A DNA stretch of 63,183 bases from Oscillospiraceae bacterium. Lineage in GTDB: Bacteria > Bacillota > Clostridia > Oscillospirales > Oscillospiraceae. The notes below the pieces were generated by a model. That model was not told where the DNA came from, made no database searches, and worked only from the letters and a program-made list of their open reading frames with translations. A program made the translations under genes and the position numbers. This document shows, in pieces, positions 1-8,931 of the stretch (position 1 is the stretch's first letter; each line of letters begins with the position of its first letter). The stretch spans positions 1 through 63,183 of the forward strand of contig CACYLY010000006.1 of the NCBI GenBank assembly GCA_902775355.1, read 5' to 3'.

Positions 1-117
1 GTATTCGGCAAAAAAGATGGGCACATGCGGTATACATAATCTGAACCCACTTTGCACCCACCCCCGCTTGGAGGTAAGAAACGCCGAATTGTATGATTAT
101 TGGTGTCCTAACGCACA

Positions 118-150
118 TGAAAAAACACCCGTTCGATCGGACGGGTGTTT
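118..150 (-). terminator. rho-independent terminator of the broken LRR gene
   Basis: Ten-bp arms AAACACCCGT and ACGGGTGTTT (123-150) enclose an 8-nt loop. Read on the minus strand the hairpin is followed by a T run (118-125). It lies about 35 bp after the stop of the leftward LRR reading frame. The first ~117 bases of the window hold no gene I can support. Confidence 0.75.
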
Positions 151-182
151 CTTTATGCGATTTCGGAAGACGCGGCCGTTTC

Positions 183-690
183 TCAATACGGGTACACCCG
201 GTCGATATGCTCGGTCCAGGGGTTTGCCTCGCAGTCGAAGCCGTCCCGGTACATCGGGTAGGCGGCGGTGGGCACATAGACCCGCAGGGCTTCCGCGCCC
301 TCGAAGCTCCGGGCCGACACGCCGCAGGGAGCGCTTTCGTGCAGCAGCACCAGCCGTTTGAGCGAGGGGCAGCCGGAAAAAGCCCCGTCCGGGAGGGTTT
401 CGACGCTCTCGGGCAGGCGCAGCTCCTCCAGCCTGTCCGCCCCGTCGAAGGCGCCCGCCGTGAAGCCGACCACCGGTCTGCCGTCCACGCTCGCGGGGAC
501 CTCCAGCGCGGCCTTCTCCTTCCCCGCCGAGCTCAGCCCCGTGATCTGCCAGCCCGCGCCGTCGGCGAAGGGCTCAAAGACGAAATCCGCGGCCTCCCCC
601 GCCGTCTCCGCTGCCCGATAGGCCGAAGCGGGCGCGGCCGGGAGCGGAAACTCCACCGCCTCGCAGCAGCCCAGCTGCGCCAGGATACCC
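183..690 (-). pseudogene. 3' fragment of a BspA-like leucine-rich-repeat protein
   Basis: About 165 codons on the minus strand encode two LRR_5-like units, with the typical pattern of a surface BspA-type protein: residues read PASVDGRPVVGFTAGAF, then LEELRLPESVETLPDGAF, then LKRLVL. There is no start codon with a ribosome binding site and no signal peptide. The frame runs right (upstream) until it collides at about 690-700 with the 3' part of a GH3 gene on the other strand, so the N-terminal part is missing. Full-length relatives are usually several hundred residues and secreted. A terminator follows the stop. Whether the breakpoint is a real rearrangement or an assembly join cannot be told from the sequence. 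Confidence 0.6.
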
Positions 691-694
691 CATC

Positions 695-1624
695 CGATAC
701 GAGGACTGCTCCAGCGCGCCCTACTTCCCCGCCAGGCAGCGGAACGTGGAGTACCGGGAGGGCCTGTACGTGGGCTACCGCTACTACGAGACGGCGAAGG
801 TCCCGGTGCTCTTCCCCTTCGGCTTCGGCCTGAGCTACACGACCTTCGAATACTCCGATCTCACGGTCACGGACAAGGCGGCGACCTTTACGCTGACCAA
901 CACCGGCGACCGGGACGGCGCGGAGGTCGCGCAGCTCTACGTCCACGCGAAGGCGCCCACGGTCTACCGCCCGGCCAAGGAGCTGAAGGGCTTCCAAAAG
1001 GTCTTTCTCAAGGCCGGCGAGAGCAAGACCGTCACCATCGAGCTGGACGACAAGGCCTTCCGCTACTGGAACGACAAGACCGGCAAGTTTGAGATCGACG
1101 GCGGCGAGTACGACATTCTGATCGGCGCCAGCGCGGCGGAAATCCGCCTCAGCGGCACCGTGACCGTCAAGGGAACGGACGCGCCGCGGTGCGAGGATCC
1201 CGCGAAGCTGCCGAGCTACTTCTCCGGCAGGATCAAAAACGTGCCGGACGCGGAATTTGCAGCCCTGCTGGGCCGCCCGATCCCGGACGGCAGCTGGTCC
1301 GGCAGGATCCGGGCCAACGACGCCATCGGCCAGCTCTACTACGCCAAGGCCCTCAAGGCCCGCTTCGCCTGGAAGATCATGGACGGGATGCTGAAAAAGA
1401 GCATCGAAAAGGGCGAGCCGGATCTGAACATCACCTTCATTTACAACATGCCCATCCGGGCCATCGGCAAGATGGCGGGCGGTATGGTGAGCCAGGAGAT
1501 GTGCGAGGGCATCCTGGACATCGTCAACGGCCACGGGCTCAGCTTCTGCAAGGGCTTGGGCAAGGTGATCGGCGGCTTCTTCAAGCAGCTGGGCGCGGCC
1601 AAGAGGCAAAAGGCGCTGGAATAA
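695..1624 (+). pseudogene. 3' fragment of a GH3 beta-glucosidase gene
   Basis: The reading frame is open from about 695 and translates to the last ~310 residues of a GH3 beta-glucosidase. It covers the end of the GH3 C-terminal domain (ARQRNVEYREGLYVGYRYYE), the fibronectin-III-like domain and the ~150-residue helical tail. It is nearly identical at DNA and protein level to 7807-8732, the same part of the intact gene downstream. The whole TIM barrel with the nucleophile Asp is absent, so it cannot be an active glycosidase. Homology to the intact copy stops at about 695, exactly where the leftward LRR fragment begins. An internal ATG at 746 has no good ribosome binding site. Confidence 0.75.
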
Positions 1625-1637
1625 GGAGGAGAGAGAC

Positions 1638-1826
1638 ATGAGCAAAGGCGTCAACGGCATCAACCCGATCGCGGCGATCCTCCTGACGCTGCTGGTCGCC
1701 GTGCTGTGCGTGGTGTTTTTCGTCACCGGTCACATTTTCTGGGGCGTGGTCTTCGCCCTGATCACCCTGGACTTCGCCGCAGACGCCGTCCTGCCCTTCA
1801 AAAAGCAAAAGCGGCGCAGATTCTGA
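1638..1826 (+). CDS. small two-helix membrane protein (copy 1)
   Basis: A 62-residue protein starting 13 nt after the GH3 fragment behind a strong AAGGAGG site. Residues 12-30 and 32-50 form two hydrophobic segments split by a TGH turn, and the end is basic (KKQKRRRF). It is a close paralogue of the protein at 8746-8919, and the intergenic sequence is conserved too, so gene pair and spacing were duplicated together. I do not recognise a family. Conservation next to GH3 beta-glucosidase genes suggests a role with the enzyme or the nearby symporter, but this is inference. It would now be transcribed only if a promoter survives upstream of the truncated GH3. Confidence 0.7.
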   Translation: MSKGVNGINPIAAILLTLLVAVLCVVFFVTGHIFWGVVFALITLDFAADAVLPFKKQKRRRF

Positions 1827-1863
1827 GCAAAACGGGAACGAACTGAAAAAGCCCGTAAAAGAG

Positions 1864-1922
1864 AAAACCGTAGCGCTCAAGCTCTCGACATCGTGTCGAC
1901 AGCTTGGGCGCTCCGGTTTTTG
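1864..1922 (+). terminator. terminator containing the GTCGACA palindrome
   Basis: A long imperfect hairpin ends in a T run at 1917-1921. Its core, CTCGACA-TCG-TGTCGAC flanked by AAGCT/AGCTT, recurs at 31273 and 33209. It follows the small membrane protein and also lies downstream of the leftward LysR gene, so it may serve both strands. Confidence 0.75.
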
Positions 1923-1989
1923 TTGACAGCCCCGCAGAATCGTTTTTTCGCCGCTTTGTCTCCTTCGGAAACACCGAAAGCCCGATCGC

Positions 1990-2817
1990 TCAGCAAAGGC
2001 GGCTGAACAGGTCCTGGTCCTCTCTCCGGGCGCAGAGATAAAGGGGCAGGACGGCGGCCTCGTCGAGAATGGGCAGCGTGACCCGCCCGCCCTGGTTGGC
2101 GCTGGGGGTGGGGGCGGAGGAGGAGCTCAGCATGGGCAGCCCCGAGGAGAGGGCCAGATCCACCAGCACGTCCAGCTCTGTCTGCTCGATCATGTGCAGC
2201 CCCTCCAGCAGGGGGAGCCGCTCCTCCCAGACGCCCAGATTCCGGTAGCGCAGGACGGTCAGGCCCTTCAGATCCGCCGCCGACAGAGAATGGCGGGAAG
2301 CGAGGGGGTGGTCGGGCGGAAGCTCCAGAAGCAGCCGCTCCTCCAGGTATTTGCGGCAGAGCAGCCCCGGCTCCTGCGGCTGCTCGTGACTCAGGATCAG
2401 GCGGAAATATCCGCTGCGAAGGCCCTCCAGCAGCTGCTCCGGCGAGCCCAGCTCCTCTGTGACGATGAAGGAGGGAAAACGCTCGTGGACCTCGGTGGTC
2501 AGCCGCCACAGCGGGGCGGGTGAGCTGGAGGCGATGCGGACAAGGGACAGATGCAGGGCATAGTCCTGCAGGCCGTCGACATAGCGCTGCGCCTCTTTCA
2601 GGAGACTCCGCGCATCCTCCGCCGCCTTCTTCCCCAGGTCCCCGAAAATAAGCCGATTCTTCCTGCGCTCAAACAGCGTCAGGCCCAGTTCGGCCTCCAG
2701 CCGCTGCATGGAGCGGCTCAGGGCGGACTGCGAGAGATGCAGCCTTTCCGCCGCGGCGGAAAGGTTTCCTTCTTCTTCGACGACGACCAGATGATACAGC
2801 TGCTGCAGATCGACCAC
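1990..2817 (-). CDS. LysR-family transcriptional regulator
   Basis: A 275-residue LysR-type regulator. Residues 1-60 hold the winged HTH (LQQLYHLVVVEEEGNLSAAA, then LSQSALSRSMQRLEAELG). The rest is the effector-binding periplasmic-binding-protein-like fold. I place the start at the GTG at 2817, 12 nt after GAGAGG; the longer frame to 2961 adds a hydrophobic stretch foreign to the family. It is transcribed away from the GH3 gene at 3070, the classic arrangement for a LysR protein controlling its divergent neighbour, with a 29-bp palindrome between them. The inducer is unknown, but a sugar or glucoside signal is a reasonable inference. Confidence is high for family and low for target. Confidence 0.9.
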   Translation of the reverse strand: MVDLQQLYHLVVVEEEGNLSAAAERLHLSQSALSRSMQRLEAELGLTLFERRKNRLIFGDLGKKAAEDARSLLKEAQRYVDGLQDYALHLSLVRIASSSPAPLWRLTTEVHERFPSFIVTEELGSPEQLLEGLRSGYFRLILSHEQPQEPGLLCRKYLEERLLLELPPDHPLASRHSLSAADLKGLTVLRYRNLGVWEERLPLLEGLHMIEQTELDVLVDLALSSGLPMLSSSSAPTPSANQGGRVTLPILDEAAVLPLYLCARREDQDLFSRLC

Positions 2818-2955
2818 GGTACGGAGCCTCTCTTCTTCCTTGTTATGTGTTATGATTATAGCACATACCGAGATAAAAACAACAAAAAATCGAAGAATAT
2901 GAAATATTGGCAGAAAATCCGGGCCGTGTTTGATACACCAATCACAAAAAAGCCT

Positions 2956-2984
2956 GTTCACTATGCGTCAAACGCATAGTGAAC
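2956..2984. promoter_or_regulatory. 29-bp perfect palindrome between LysR and GH3 genes
   Basis: Two 13-bp arms (GTTCACTATGCGT and its complement) are separated by CAA. There is no T run, so it is unlikely to be a terminator. It lies just upstream of the candidate -35 box of the GH3 gene and about 140 bp from the LysR start. Such a site could be a LysR operator, although LysR boxes are usually shorter T-N11-A motifs. Confidence 0.5.
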
Positions 2985-2997
2985 GCCGGAATAGGCA

Positions 2998-3026
2998 TTG
3001 TACTTTTTGTGAATAAAATGTTAATC
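2998..3026 (+). promoter_or_regulatory. candidate promoter of the membrane GH3 gene
   Basis: TTGTAC and TTAATC are separated by 17 nt. A small hairpin with a TTCG loop (3037-3050) and an AAAGGAGG site follow before the ATG at 3070. The -10 box is weak; TTTATA at 3027 is an alternative. Confidence 0.45.
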
Positions 3027-3069
3027 TTTATATAGCTGTTCTTCGGAACAAGAAAAAGGAGGAGAAAAA

Positions 3070-6057
3070 ATGGTAGACATTCTGTCCAAGCTTCTGGGCC
3101 CTATTTTTGAGCCCATGGGCGTCAGCCAGGCAGACCTGACCACGTATCTGACGATGGTCAAGGGCTATGTCGCGGTCATCCTGATCGCTCTGGCTCTTCT
3201 GATCGTGGCGCTGATCGTGGCGCGGTTTGCCAAGAAAGGGAAAAGGCACCTGGTCCGCCGGCATGCGGTGGTCGCCTTTATCGCGATCCTGGCATTGATG
3301 GTCAATCTGATCTGTTTTGGCCCGCTGAAGAGCAATGTTTCCGGTTTTATGAACGCCTCCAAAGCGGAACTGAACGAAGAGACCGTCAGCAAGAGCAAGG
3401 AAGTCATCAAGAACGTGGGCGAGGAAGGCCTGGTGTTGGTGGAAAACAACGGGCTGCTCCCGCTGAAGGACGTAAAAGCGCTGAACGTTTTCGGCTGGGG
3501 TTCCACCAATCCCATCCTGGGCGGCACCGGCTCCGGCTCGTCCGACGGCTCCACCGCCGTGGGCATCCTGCAGTCCCTTCAGGATGCGGGCTTCTCCACC
3601 AATGAAGAGCTCACCGCGCTGTACACGAACTACCGGGCGGACCGGCCCACCGTCGCCATGCAGAGCCAGGACTGGACCCTGCCCGAGCCCACGGTGGAGG
3701 CCTACACCGCGGACGTGATGAGTCAGGCCAAGGCCTTCTCCGATGTGGCGGTGATCGTCATCTCCCGTTCCGGCGGCGAGGGCGCTGACCTTCCCACCGA
3801 CATGAACGCCGTCATCAAGGGGACCTACAACATTGCCGACGAGGTCTCCGTGACCGGGCAGTACGGCTATTTCAACGGCGTCTACACCAACAACGGCAGC
3901 TATGACGATTTTGAACCCGGCGAACACTATCTGGAGCTGTCCGTCACCGAGGAGAAGATGGTGGAGAAGGTCTGCTCCGAGTTTGACAAGGTCATCGTCA
4001 TCATCAACGCCAACAACACCATGGAGCTGGGCTGGGTCCGCGACTATCCGCAGATCGGCGCCGTGATCCTGGCCCCCGGCGCCGGCAACACCGGCCTGGC
4101 CGCCCTGGGCGAGGTCTTTGCCGGCACGGTGAACCCCTCCGGCCGCACCGTGGACACCTTTGTCTACGACCTGACCGACACGCCCACCTGGAACAACTTC
4201 GGCAACTTCGCCTATAACAACGTGGATGACTTCAAGCAGGCCGTGGCAGCCGCGGACCCGGCCTATGAGGGCAACATGGCCTTCGTCAACTATGTGGAAG
4301 GCATCTATGTGGGCTACAAGTTCTATGAGACCGCCGCCGCCGAAGGCCTGATCAACTACGAGGAGAAGGTCCTCTATCCCTTCGGCTACGGCCTGAGCTT
4401 CACCAGCTTTGACAGAAGCATCGAGAACTTCAAGGACAACGGCGACACCGTCAGCTTTGACGTGAAGATCACCAACAGCGGCGCCGTGGCCGGCAAGGAC
4501 GTGGCCGAGATCTACTTCACGCCTCCCTATACCAACGGCGGCATTGAGAAGGCCGAGGTCAACCTGATCGACTTTGCCAAGACCGGGGAGCTGGCGCCCG
4601 GCGCCTCCGAGACCCTGAGCTTCACCCTCGCCAAGGAAGACATGGCCTCCTATGACGCCGCTCTCGGCGGCAAGGGCGGCTACATCCTGGAGAAGGGCGA
4701 GTATGTGATCTCCCTGCGTACCGACTCCCACACCGTCGCGGCGGAGGAACGCTTCACCGTGGCCGAGGACATCAGTTACGTGGACGGCCGCCCCAGCGAC
4801 AAGACTCCCGCCACCAGCCAGTTTGAGTCCTACTCCCGCGGCGATTTTGAGCAGCTGAGCCGCAAGGACGGCTTCGCCAACTACGAGGCTGTCGTGGCCG
4901 CTCCCACTTCGCTGGAGATGAGCGCCGCGGTGCGCAGCGAGCTGGAGAAATACGCCGTCGGCTTCTATGATCCCACCGCGTGGGACGATCCCGCCGACAC
5001 GATGCCCACCCTGGAGGCCAAGAACGGCCTGACCCTGGCGGACCTGGCCGGCAAGAGCTATGACGATCCCGACTGGGACAAGCTGCTGGATCAGCTGAGC
5101 TTCCAGGATATGGCCACCATGATCAACGTGGGTGGCTGGCAGACGGCCGCGATCGACTCCGTGGGCAAGGTAGCCACCTCCGACTGTGACGGTCCCGCCG
5201 GCCTCTCCAACTTCATCACCGGCGCCTACGGCACGGCCTATCCCGCCGAGGTGCTGATGGCCCAGACCTGGAACACCGCGCTCATCGAAGAGATGGCCGA
5301 GGCCATGGGTCAGGAGTACGCCGACGTGAACAACTACGGCTGGTACGGCCCCGCCATGAACACCCACCGCAACGCCTTTGCCGGACGCAACTTTGAGTAC
5401 TACTCCGAGGACGGCGTGCTGGCGGGCAAGATGGCCCTGGCCGAGGCCAACGGCGGCGGCAGCAAGGGCGTGTACCCCTACATCAAGCACTTCGCCCTGA
5501 ACGACCAGGAGAGCAACCGCTGCACCTTCCTGCTCACCTTCGCCTCCGAGCAGGCGATCCGCGAGATCTACCTCAAGCCCTTTGAGACGGTCGTCAAGGG
5601 CTACAAGTACCCGCAGCTGGCCGTGATGAGCTCCTTCAACTTCATCGGCACGGAGCCCAGCACCGCCAACCCCTACCTGCTGAAGAACGTGCTGCGGGGC
5701 GAATGGGGCTTCGTAGGCATGGTAGAGACGGACTATGACGGCTCCTACGGCTACATCATCTCCGACCACTGCGTGCGCGCCGGCAACGACCTGATGCTGG
5801 GCTTCGCCATGGCGGAATCCAACAAGTTCACCGACACCAGCGCCACCGCCACCCTGGCCATGCGGCAGGCCTGCAAGAACATCCTGTACACCGTGGGCAA
5901 TTCCGGATACTACGCCGACGGCGCCGCGGGCGGCGGGATGGACAACATGACCAAGACCTTCCTGTTTGCCGATCTCGGCATCGCCGCCGCGCTGATCCTG
6001 CTGGAGGTCATCCTCCTGACCCGCTACAACAAGAAGAAAAAGGCCGCCGAGGCCTGA
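3070..6057 (+). CDS. membrane-anchored, circularly permuted GH3 glycoside hydrolase
   Basis: A 995-residue GH3 protein with reversed domain order. Two transmembrane helices lie at about 33-54 and 67-84. The GH3 C-terminal alpha/beta domain follows (EEGLVLVENNGLLPL near 115), then a fibronectin-III-like domain (about 430-570), then the TIM-barrel domain (about 660-945). The barrel carries GRNFEYYSED and the nucleophile motif VETDYDG with Asp888. A third membrane helix ends the protein (about 975-990), followed by lysines. Permuted GH3 proteins are known in Firmicutes and include beta-glucosidases and related enzymes; the substrate here is unknown. The topology implies an ectodomain tethered at both ends, acting outside the membrane. 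Transcription starts opposite the LysR gene and ends at the terminator at 6077, so it is probably a single-gene unit. Confidence 0.85.
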   Translation: MVDILSKLLGPIFEPMGVSQADLTTYLTMVKGYVAVILIALALLIVALIVARFAKKGKRHLVRRHAVVAFIAILALMVNLICFGPLKSNVSGFMNASKAELNEETVSKSKEVIKNVGEEGLVLVENNGLLPLKDVKALNVFGWGSTNPILGGTGSGSSDGSTAVGILQSLQDAGFSTNEELTALYTNYRADRPTVAMQSQDWTLPEPTVEAYTADVMSQAKAFSDVAVIVISRSGGEGADLPTDMNAVIKGTYNIADEVSVTGQYGYFNGVYTNNGSYDDFEPGEHYLELSVTEEKMVEKVCSEFDKVIVIINANNTMELGWVRDYPQIGAVILAPGAGNTGLAALGEVFAGTVNPSGRTVDTFVYDLTDTPTWNNFGNFAYNNVDDFKQAVAAADPAYEGNMAFVNYVEGIYVGYKFYETAAAEGLINYEEKVLYPFGYGLSFTSFDRSIENFKDNGDTVSFDVKITNSGAVAGKDVAEIYFTPPYTNGGIEKAEVNLIDFAKTGELAPGASETLSFTLAKEDMASYDAALGGKGGYILEKGEYVISLRTDSHTVAAEERFTVAEDISYVDGRPSDKTPATSQFESYSRGDFEQLSRKDGFANYEAVVAAPTSLEMSAAVRSELEKYAVGFYDPTAWDDPADTMPTLEAKNGLTLADLAGKSYDDPDWDKLLDQLSFQDMATMINVGGWQTAAIDSVGKVATSDCDGPAGLSNFITGAYGTAYPAEVLMAQTWNTALIEEMAEAMGQEYADVNNYGWYGPAMNTHRNAFAGRNFEYYSEDGVLAGKMALAEANGGGSKGVYPYIKHFALNDQESNRCTFLLTFASEQAIREIYLKPFETVVKGYKYPQLAVMSSFNFIGTEPSTANPYLLKNVLRGEWGFVGMVETDYDGSYGYIISDHCVRAGNDLMLGFAMAESNKFTDTSATATLAMRQACKNILYTVGNSGYYADGAAGGGMDNMTKTFLFADLGIAAALILLEVILLTRYNKKKKAAEA

Positions 6058-6076
6058 TCTCTCCGCTTCCTAACAG

Positions 6077-6119
6077 GGGCTGTCGCCGTTCTCCGTCCGG
6101 GGACAGCGACAGCCCTTTT
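6077..6119 (+). terminator. terminator after the membrane GH3 gene
   Basis: GGGCTGTCGC and GCGACAGCCC pair perfectly across a 19-nt loop and are followed by TTTT. Confidence 0.85.
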
Positions 6120-6174
6120 CCGTTTGTCAACACGCGCTGTACACGAACTGCTGTTTTTCGGGCGTGAACTGCGC

Positions 6175-6203
6175 TTTACAAACCCCTGCGAATCGGATAA
6201 AAT
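6175..6203 (+). promoter_or_regulatory. sigma-A-type promoter of the beta-glucosidase operon
   Basis: TTTACA and TAAAAT with a 17-nt spacer lie about 100 bp before the GH3 start. No gene lies in 6120-6305. Confidence 0.75.
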
Positions 6204-6305
6204 GATAGATAGGAAATCCATGCGGGCCGCCGCCTCGCGTCCCCCGGGGCGCCGGAGCGGGCCGGCCTGCGAAACCGAGAATACAGAAAAGGAGGTAGAT
6301 TTGCT

Positions 6306-8732
6306 TTGATTCATGAAGACCTGATCCGTCAAATGACCCTGGAAGAGAAGTGCCACCTGCTGTCCGGGCGGGATTTCTGGCAGACTCAGAGCGTCAAGCG
6401 CCTGGGGATCGAAAACATGACCCTCTCCGACGGGCCCCACGGCATCCGCAAGCAAGAGGGCGCGGGAGATCAGCTGGGCCTGAACGGTTCCCTGCCCGCC
6501 ACCTGCTACCCCACCGCGGCCACCATGGCCAATTCCTGGGACCCGGCCCTGGGCGAGGAGCTGGGCAAGATGCTGGGCGAGGAGGCTGCCAGTCAGGACG
6601 TCTGCGTGCTGCTGGGCCCCGGCCTCAACATCAAGCGCAGTCCCTTCTGCGGCCGCAACTTCGAGTACTTCTCCGAGGACCCCTATCTGGCGGGCAAGAT
6701 GGCCGCGGGCTACATCCGCGGCATCCAGGCAAACGGCGTCTCCGCCTGCCCCAAGCACTTTGCCGCCAACAACACCGAGCTGCGCCGCATGGCCTCGGAC
6801 TCGGTGATGGACGAGCGCACCCTGCGGGAGATCTACCTCACCGGCTTTGAGATCGCCGTGCGGGAGGGGCATCCGAAGTCCATCATGTCCTCCTACAACA
6901 TGGTCAACGGCGTCTACGCCAACGAAAACTACCATCTCCTGCAGGAGATCCTGCGGGATACCTGGGGCTTTGACGGCTTTGTGGTGTCCGACTGGGGCGC
7001 CAACAACGACTTCACCGAGGGCGTGCGGGCCGGCTCCCACCTGGAGATGCCCGGCACCGGCGGCGACGGCCCCCGTCAGCTGATGCAGGCCGTGGCCGAC
7101 GGGAAGATCACCGAGGCCGAGGTGGACCGGCGCGTGGACGAGCTGCTGGATGTGATGCTCTCCACCCGTAAGGCCGTGGATCCCCTCAAGGGCAAGCCCT
7201 TTGACAAGGACGCCCACCACGCCTTCGCCCAGAAAGCCAGCGAGCAGTCGATCGTCCTGCTCAAGAACGAGGACAGGATCCTGCCTCTCAAGCCCGGCAG
7301 CAAGGTGGCCGTGATCGGCGAGTTTGCCAAAAAGGCGCGCTACCAGGGCGCGGGCTCGTCGGTCGTCAACTGCACCAAGCTGGACCACACTATGGACGTG
7401 ATCGGAAACTTCGATCTCGATGTCGTCGGCTTTGAGCCCGGCTATCCCCGCCACGGCGCGCCGGATGCGGCCATGATGCAGAAGGCCGCGGAGCTGGCGA
7501 AAAAGGCCGAAACTGTGCTGCTGTACCTGGGCCTGGACGAGATCAGCGAGAGCGAAGGTCTGGACCGCTCGACCCTGGCGATCCCCCAGTGCCAGATCGA
7601 GACTCTCAAGGCCGTCAGCGCGGCCAACCCCAAGGTCATCATCGTCATGTCCGCCGGCTCTTCGGTCGAGATGCCCTGGCTGGATCAGTGCAAGGCCCTG
7701 GTCCACGGCTACCTCTGCGGCCAGGCGGGCGCCTCCGCGGTGCTGAAGGTGCTCCTGGGCCAGGTGAACCCCTCCGGCAAGCTCAGCGAGAGCTACCCTG
7801 TGAAATACGAGGACTGCTCGTCCGCGCCCTACTTCCCCGCCAGGCAGCGGAACGTGGAGTACCGCGAGGGTCTGTACGTGGGCTACCGCTACTATGAGAC
7901 GGCGAAGCTCCCGGTGCTCTTCCCCTTCGGCTTCGGCCTGAGCTACACCAGCTTTACTTACTCCGATCTCACGGTCACGGACAAGGCGGCGACCTTTACG
8001 CTGACCAACACCGGCGACCGGGACGGCGCGGAGATCGCGCAGCTCTATGTCCACGCCAAGGCCCCGAAGGTCTACCGCCCGGCCAAGGAGCTCAAGGGCT
8101 TCCAGAAGGTCTTCCTGAAGGCCGGGGAGAGCAAGACCGTCACCATCGAGCTGGACGACAAGGCCTTCCGCTACTGGAACGACAAGACCGGCAAGTTTGA
8201 GATCGACGGCGGGGACTATGAGATCCTGATCGGCGCCTCTGTCGCTGACATCAAGCTCAGCGGCGCCGTGACCGTCAAGGGAACGGACGCGCCGGCCTGC
8301 GAGGATCCCGCAGCCCTGCCCCACTATTTCAGCGGCGACATCAAGGCCGTGCCCGACGCCGAGTTCAAGGCTCTGCTGGGCCGGGAGATCCCGGACGGCA
8401 GCTGGTCCGGCAAGATCCGGGCCAACGACGCCATCGGCCAGCTCTACTACGCCAAGGCCCTGAAAGCCCGCTTCGCCTGGAAGATCATGGACGGGATGCT
8501 GAAAAAGAGCATCGAGAAGGGCGAGCCGGACCTGAACATCACCTTTATCTACAACATGCCCGTCCGGGCCATCGGCAAGATGGCGGGCGGCATGGTGAGC
8601 CAGGAGATGTGCGAGGGCATCCTGGACATCATCAACGGCCACGGCATCAGCTTCTGCAAGGGCCTGGGCAAGGTGATCGGCGGCTTCTTCAAGCAGCTGG
8701 GCATTGCCAAGAAGCAGAAGGCGCTGGAATAA
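6306..8732 (+). CDS. GH3 beta-glucosidase
   Basis: An 808-residue cytoplasmic GH3 enzyme in the normal domain order. The TIM barrel covers about 1-300 with the nucleophile motif FVVSDWGA (Asp229) and the substrate-site KHFAANN/GRNFEYFSED. The alpha/beta sandwich domain follows (about 310-550), then the fibronectin-III-like domain (570-660) and a ~150-residue helical tail. There is no signal peptide. The start is a TTG, 10 nt after GGAGG; no better start exists. The expected reaction is removal of non-reducing beta-linked glucose from imported oligosaccharides. The next two genes, a small membrane protein and a GPH symporter, fit uptake followed by intracellular hydrolysis. The 3' third is duplicated at 695-1624. 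Confidence 0.92.
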   Translation: MIHEDLIRQMTLEEKCHLLSGRDFWQTQSVKRLGIENMTLSDGPHGIRKQEGAGDQLGLNGSLPATCYPTAATMANSWDPALGEELGKMLGEEAASQDVCVLLGPGLNIKRSPFCGRNFEYFSEDPYLAGKMAAGYIRGIQANGVSACPKHFAANNTELRRMASDSVMDERTLREIYLTGFEIAVREGHPKSIMSSYNMVNGVYANENYHLLQEILRDTWGFDGFVVSDWGANNDFTEGVRAGSHLEMPGTGGDGPRQLMQAVADGKITEAEVDRRVDELLDVMLSTRKAVDPLKGKPFDKDAHHAFAQKASEQSIVLLKNEDRILPLKPGSKVAVIGEFAKKARYQGAGSSVVNCTKLDHTMDVIGNFDLDVVGFEPGYPRHGAPDAAMMQKAAELAKKAETVLLYLGLDEISESEGLDRSTLAIPQCQIETLKAVSAANPKVIIVMSAGSSVEMPWLDQCKALVHGYLCGQAGASAVLKVLLGQVNPSGKLSESYPVKYEDCSSAPYFPARQRNVEYREGLYVGYRYYETAKLPVLFPFGFGLSYTSFTYSDLTVTDKAATFTLTNTGDRDGAEIAQLYVHAKAPKVYRPAKELKGFQKVFLKAGESKTVTIELDDKAFRYWNDKTGKFEIDGGDYEILIGASVADIKLSGAVTVKGTDAPACEDPAALPHYFSGDIKAVPDAEFKALLGREIPDGSWSGKIRANDAIGQLYYAKALKARFAWKIMDGMLKKSIEKGEPDLNITFIYNMPVRAIGKMAGGMVSQEMCEGILDIINGHGISFCKGLGKVIGGFFKQLGIAKKQKALE

Positions 8733-8745
8733 GGAGGAGAGAGAC

Positions 8746-8919
8746 ATGAGCAAAGGGCTGAACGGTTTGAATCCCATCGTGGCGATCCTCCTGACGCTGC
8801 TGGTCGCCGCGCTGACGGTGGTGTTTTTCGTCACCGGTCACATCTTCTGGGGCGTGGTCTTCGCCCTGATCACCCTGGACTTCTTCGCGGACGTTATCTT
8901 GTCATTCAAGAAAGCATAG
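8746..8919 (+). CDS. small two-helix membrane protein (copy 2)
   Basis: A 57-residue paralogue of the protein at 1638-1826, with the same two hydrophobic helices around a TGH turn and a lysine at the end. It starts 13 nt after the GH3 stop behind AAGGAGG and lies 12 nt before the symporter gene. Its fixed place between a glycosidase and a transporter suggests a membrane accessory function. No known family was recognised. Confidence 0.75.
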   Translation: MSKGLNGLNPIVAILLTLLVAALTVVFFVTGHIFWGVVFALITLDFFADVILSFKKA

Positions 8920-8931
8920 GAGGCGCAGAAT

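Noticed and set aside
17-361. 114-codon plus-strand frame at the left edge
   Set aside because: It covers a terminator and lies antisense to the LRR coding sequence, with no family features.
533-1726. 397-codon minus-strand frame across the LRR/GH3 junction
   Set aside because: It runs through both truncated genes in a frame matching neither; it is a composition artefact.
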